From: Mucidula mucida
Lineage: Eukaryota; Basidiomycota; Agaricomycetes; Agaricales; Physalacriaceae
Direction: 5' to 3'
Assembly (NCBI GenBank): GCA_015501055.1
Contig: JADNYV010000034.1
Span: 227,386-291,385, forward strand
Length of the DNA: 64,000 bases
In this document: one piece after another, positions 63,285 through 64,000 of the stretch
Layout of the letters: each line of letters begins with the position of its first letter
Position numbering within the stretch: position 1 is the first letter of the stretch
The notes under the pieces: generated by a model
The model's database searches: none
The model's input: the letters and a program-made list of their open reading frames with translations, nothing else
What the model was told of the DNA's origin: nothing
Program-made: the position numbers and the translations under genes

Positions 63285-64000
63285 CTAATAAGTCGACGTG
63301 CGCGGCTGTAACGCAAAGCAATATATCTTCACATCATGCTCGGTAAGGACCTCGGTGAAGTCGATGAAAAGTAACCTACTTTCCCGCATATGAAATAGAT
63401 ACACCATGTGCGATGAAAACCAGGCAGTCTCGGAATGCCTCGTAACAATCAATGTGGCCGCTCTATTGATATGCATTACATTGGGAAATGCATGCAGCAT
63501 ACGAGGCAACTCACGCGAAACCTCATCAAAACTAATCCAACAAGCAGATGCCAAACCCATTTTGGCCTCTAGCTCCTTCATCTTAATCGCAGGAACCCGA
63601 TTTCCCACTGTGCGAACAGGGCCACCAGTGTCCCGAAGCGCAAAGTAAAAGAAATCGATGTCATTGTTCCCAGGAAACGTAGCCAGCTTCGCAAACGCAG
63701 AAATACGGAGCTCATCAATGCATGTTCCTATCTGGTCTGAGGCATCATCGTTATCGCGGAACCCTCTTTCTTGACAGAACCTGTGGTCGATGAAGTAGCC
63801 ATACATTACAAGGCCGGCGCAAGTGGATAAATCGGCAGGGATGGCGGGTGGGTCCTCAAGGTGGGCATCCGTCCTGCAGTGAATGATTAGATGACTGCTC
63901 TTCGATTGTACTGTGGAAGACGACCTACTCGGGTGAAGGAAATCGTTGGGGGACATATGAACTTGTTTGTGGGTAGCGGGGTGTACTTCACGACTGGGGG
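63285..64000 (-). CDS. PEVKPR/SFDDVS-family copy G (5' end outside the window)
   Basis: Starting at the right edge, the minus strand reads PPVVKYTPLPTNK, an exon border near 63925, then after an intron DAHLEDPPAIPADLS, GLVMYGYFIDHRFCQERGF, ELRISAFAKLATFPGNNDID, FFYFALRDTGGPVRTVGN, IKMKELEAKMGLASACW and SFDEVS, followed by a GTGAGTT donor at about 63512. A last part with LLFIDFTEVLTEHDVKIYCF ends at 63285. The frame through the main exon is intact. It differs clearly from copies C and D, so it is an older branch of the family. The PASGGK exon would lie beyond the window. Confidence 0.6.
   Translation of the reverse strand, partial: PSREVHPATHKQVHMSPNDFLHPSRSSSTVQSKSSHLIIHCRTDAHLEDPPAIPADLSTCAGLVMYGYFIDHRFCQERGFRDNDDASDQIGTCIDELRISAFAKLATFPGNNDIDFFYFALRDTGGPVRTVGNRVPAIKMKELEAKMGLASACWISFDEVSRELPRMLHAFPNVMHINRAATLIVTRHSETAWFSSHMVYLFHMRESRLLFIDFTEVLTEHDVKIYCFALQPRTSTY

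Overview
The window reads as nuclear DNA of a filamentous basidiomycete, most likely an Agaricomycete. Genes are cut by many short (about 45-65 nt) GT-AG introns, and several families typical of mushroom-forming fungi are present: a DUF6533-type membrane protein, Agaricomycete kinase-like genes, a GH5 endoglycoceramidase-like enzyme, and copia, gypsy, DIRS and pogo elements. I saw no rRNA, tRNA, CRISPR or bacterial-style operon. The assignment comes from protein resemblance and gene structure read by eye.

Layout. 0-9 kb is ordinary: the tail of a membrane protein, a GPI ethanolamine-phosphate transferase (PIG-O/GPI13) divergent from a GH5 glycolipid hydrolase, and a DUF6533 protein. 9.4-26.5 kb holds two lineage-specific gene families in repeated, often broken copies, around a small conserved block (an unnamed fungal protein, a C2H2-like protein and mitochondrial methionyl-tRNA synthetase) and a pogo-type transposon. 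26.5-39 kb is a large interrupted inverted duplication. Its arms carry the 3' end of a SPO22/ZIP4-like meiosis gene, its spacer carries a Ty1/copia element with a gag-only LTR element nested inside, and one arm carries an extra SDR gene. 38.6-51.5 kb is a mosaic of SPO22/ZIP4 pieces, a hAT-like remnant, a DIRS-like (RT plus tyrosine recombinase) element, a partial second copy of the methionyl-tRNA synthetase gene, a gypsy 3' end with its LTR, and another tyrosine-recombinase fragment. 52.7-64 kb returns to genes: a Pro/Ser/Gln-rich protein, tandem kinase-like genes, an F-box/LRR-like gene, a chromodomain-SET H3K9 methyltransferase, and a further copy of the first repeated family at the window edge.

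Three points stand out. First, an uncharacterised protein family, recognisable by a PASGGK...PAPGG exon, a PEVKPR exon and a SFDDVS exon, occurs at least eight times here and only one copy looks intact across its length. Second, the copia element and the gag-only element nested in it both have intact LTRs and perfect 5-bp target-site duplications, so the nesting is certain. Third, many conserved genes need one extra base to stay in frame. That points either to one-base deletion errors in the assembly or to real decay of this haplotype, so frame-based calls of 'pseudogene' should be read with that in mind.
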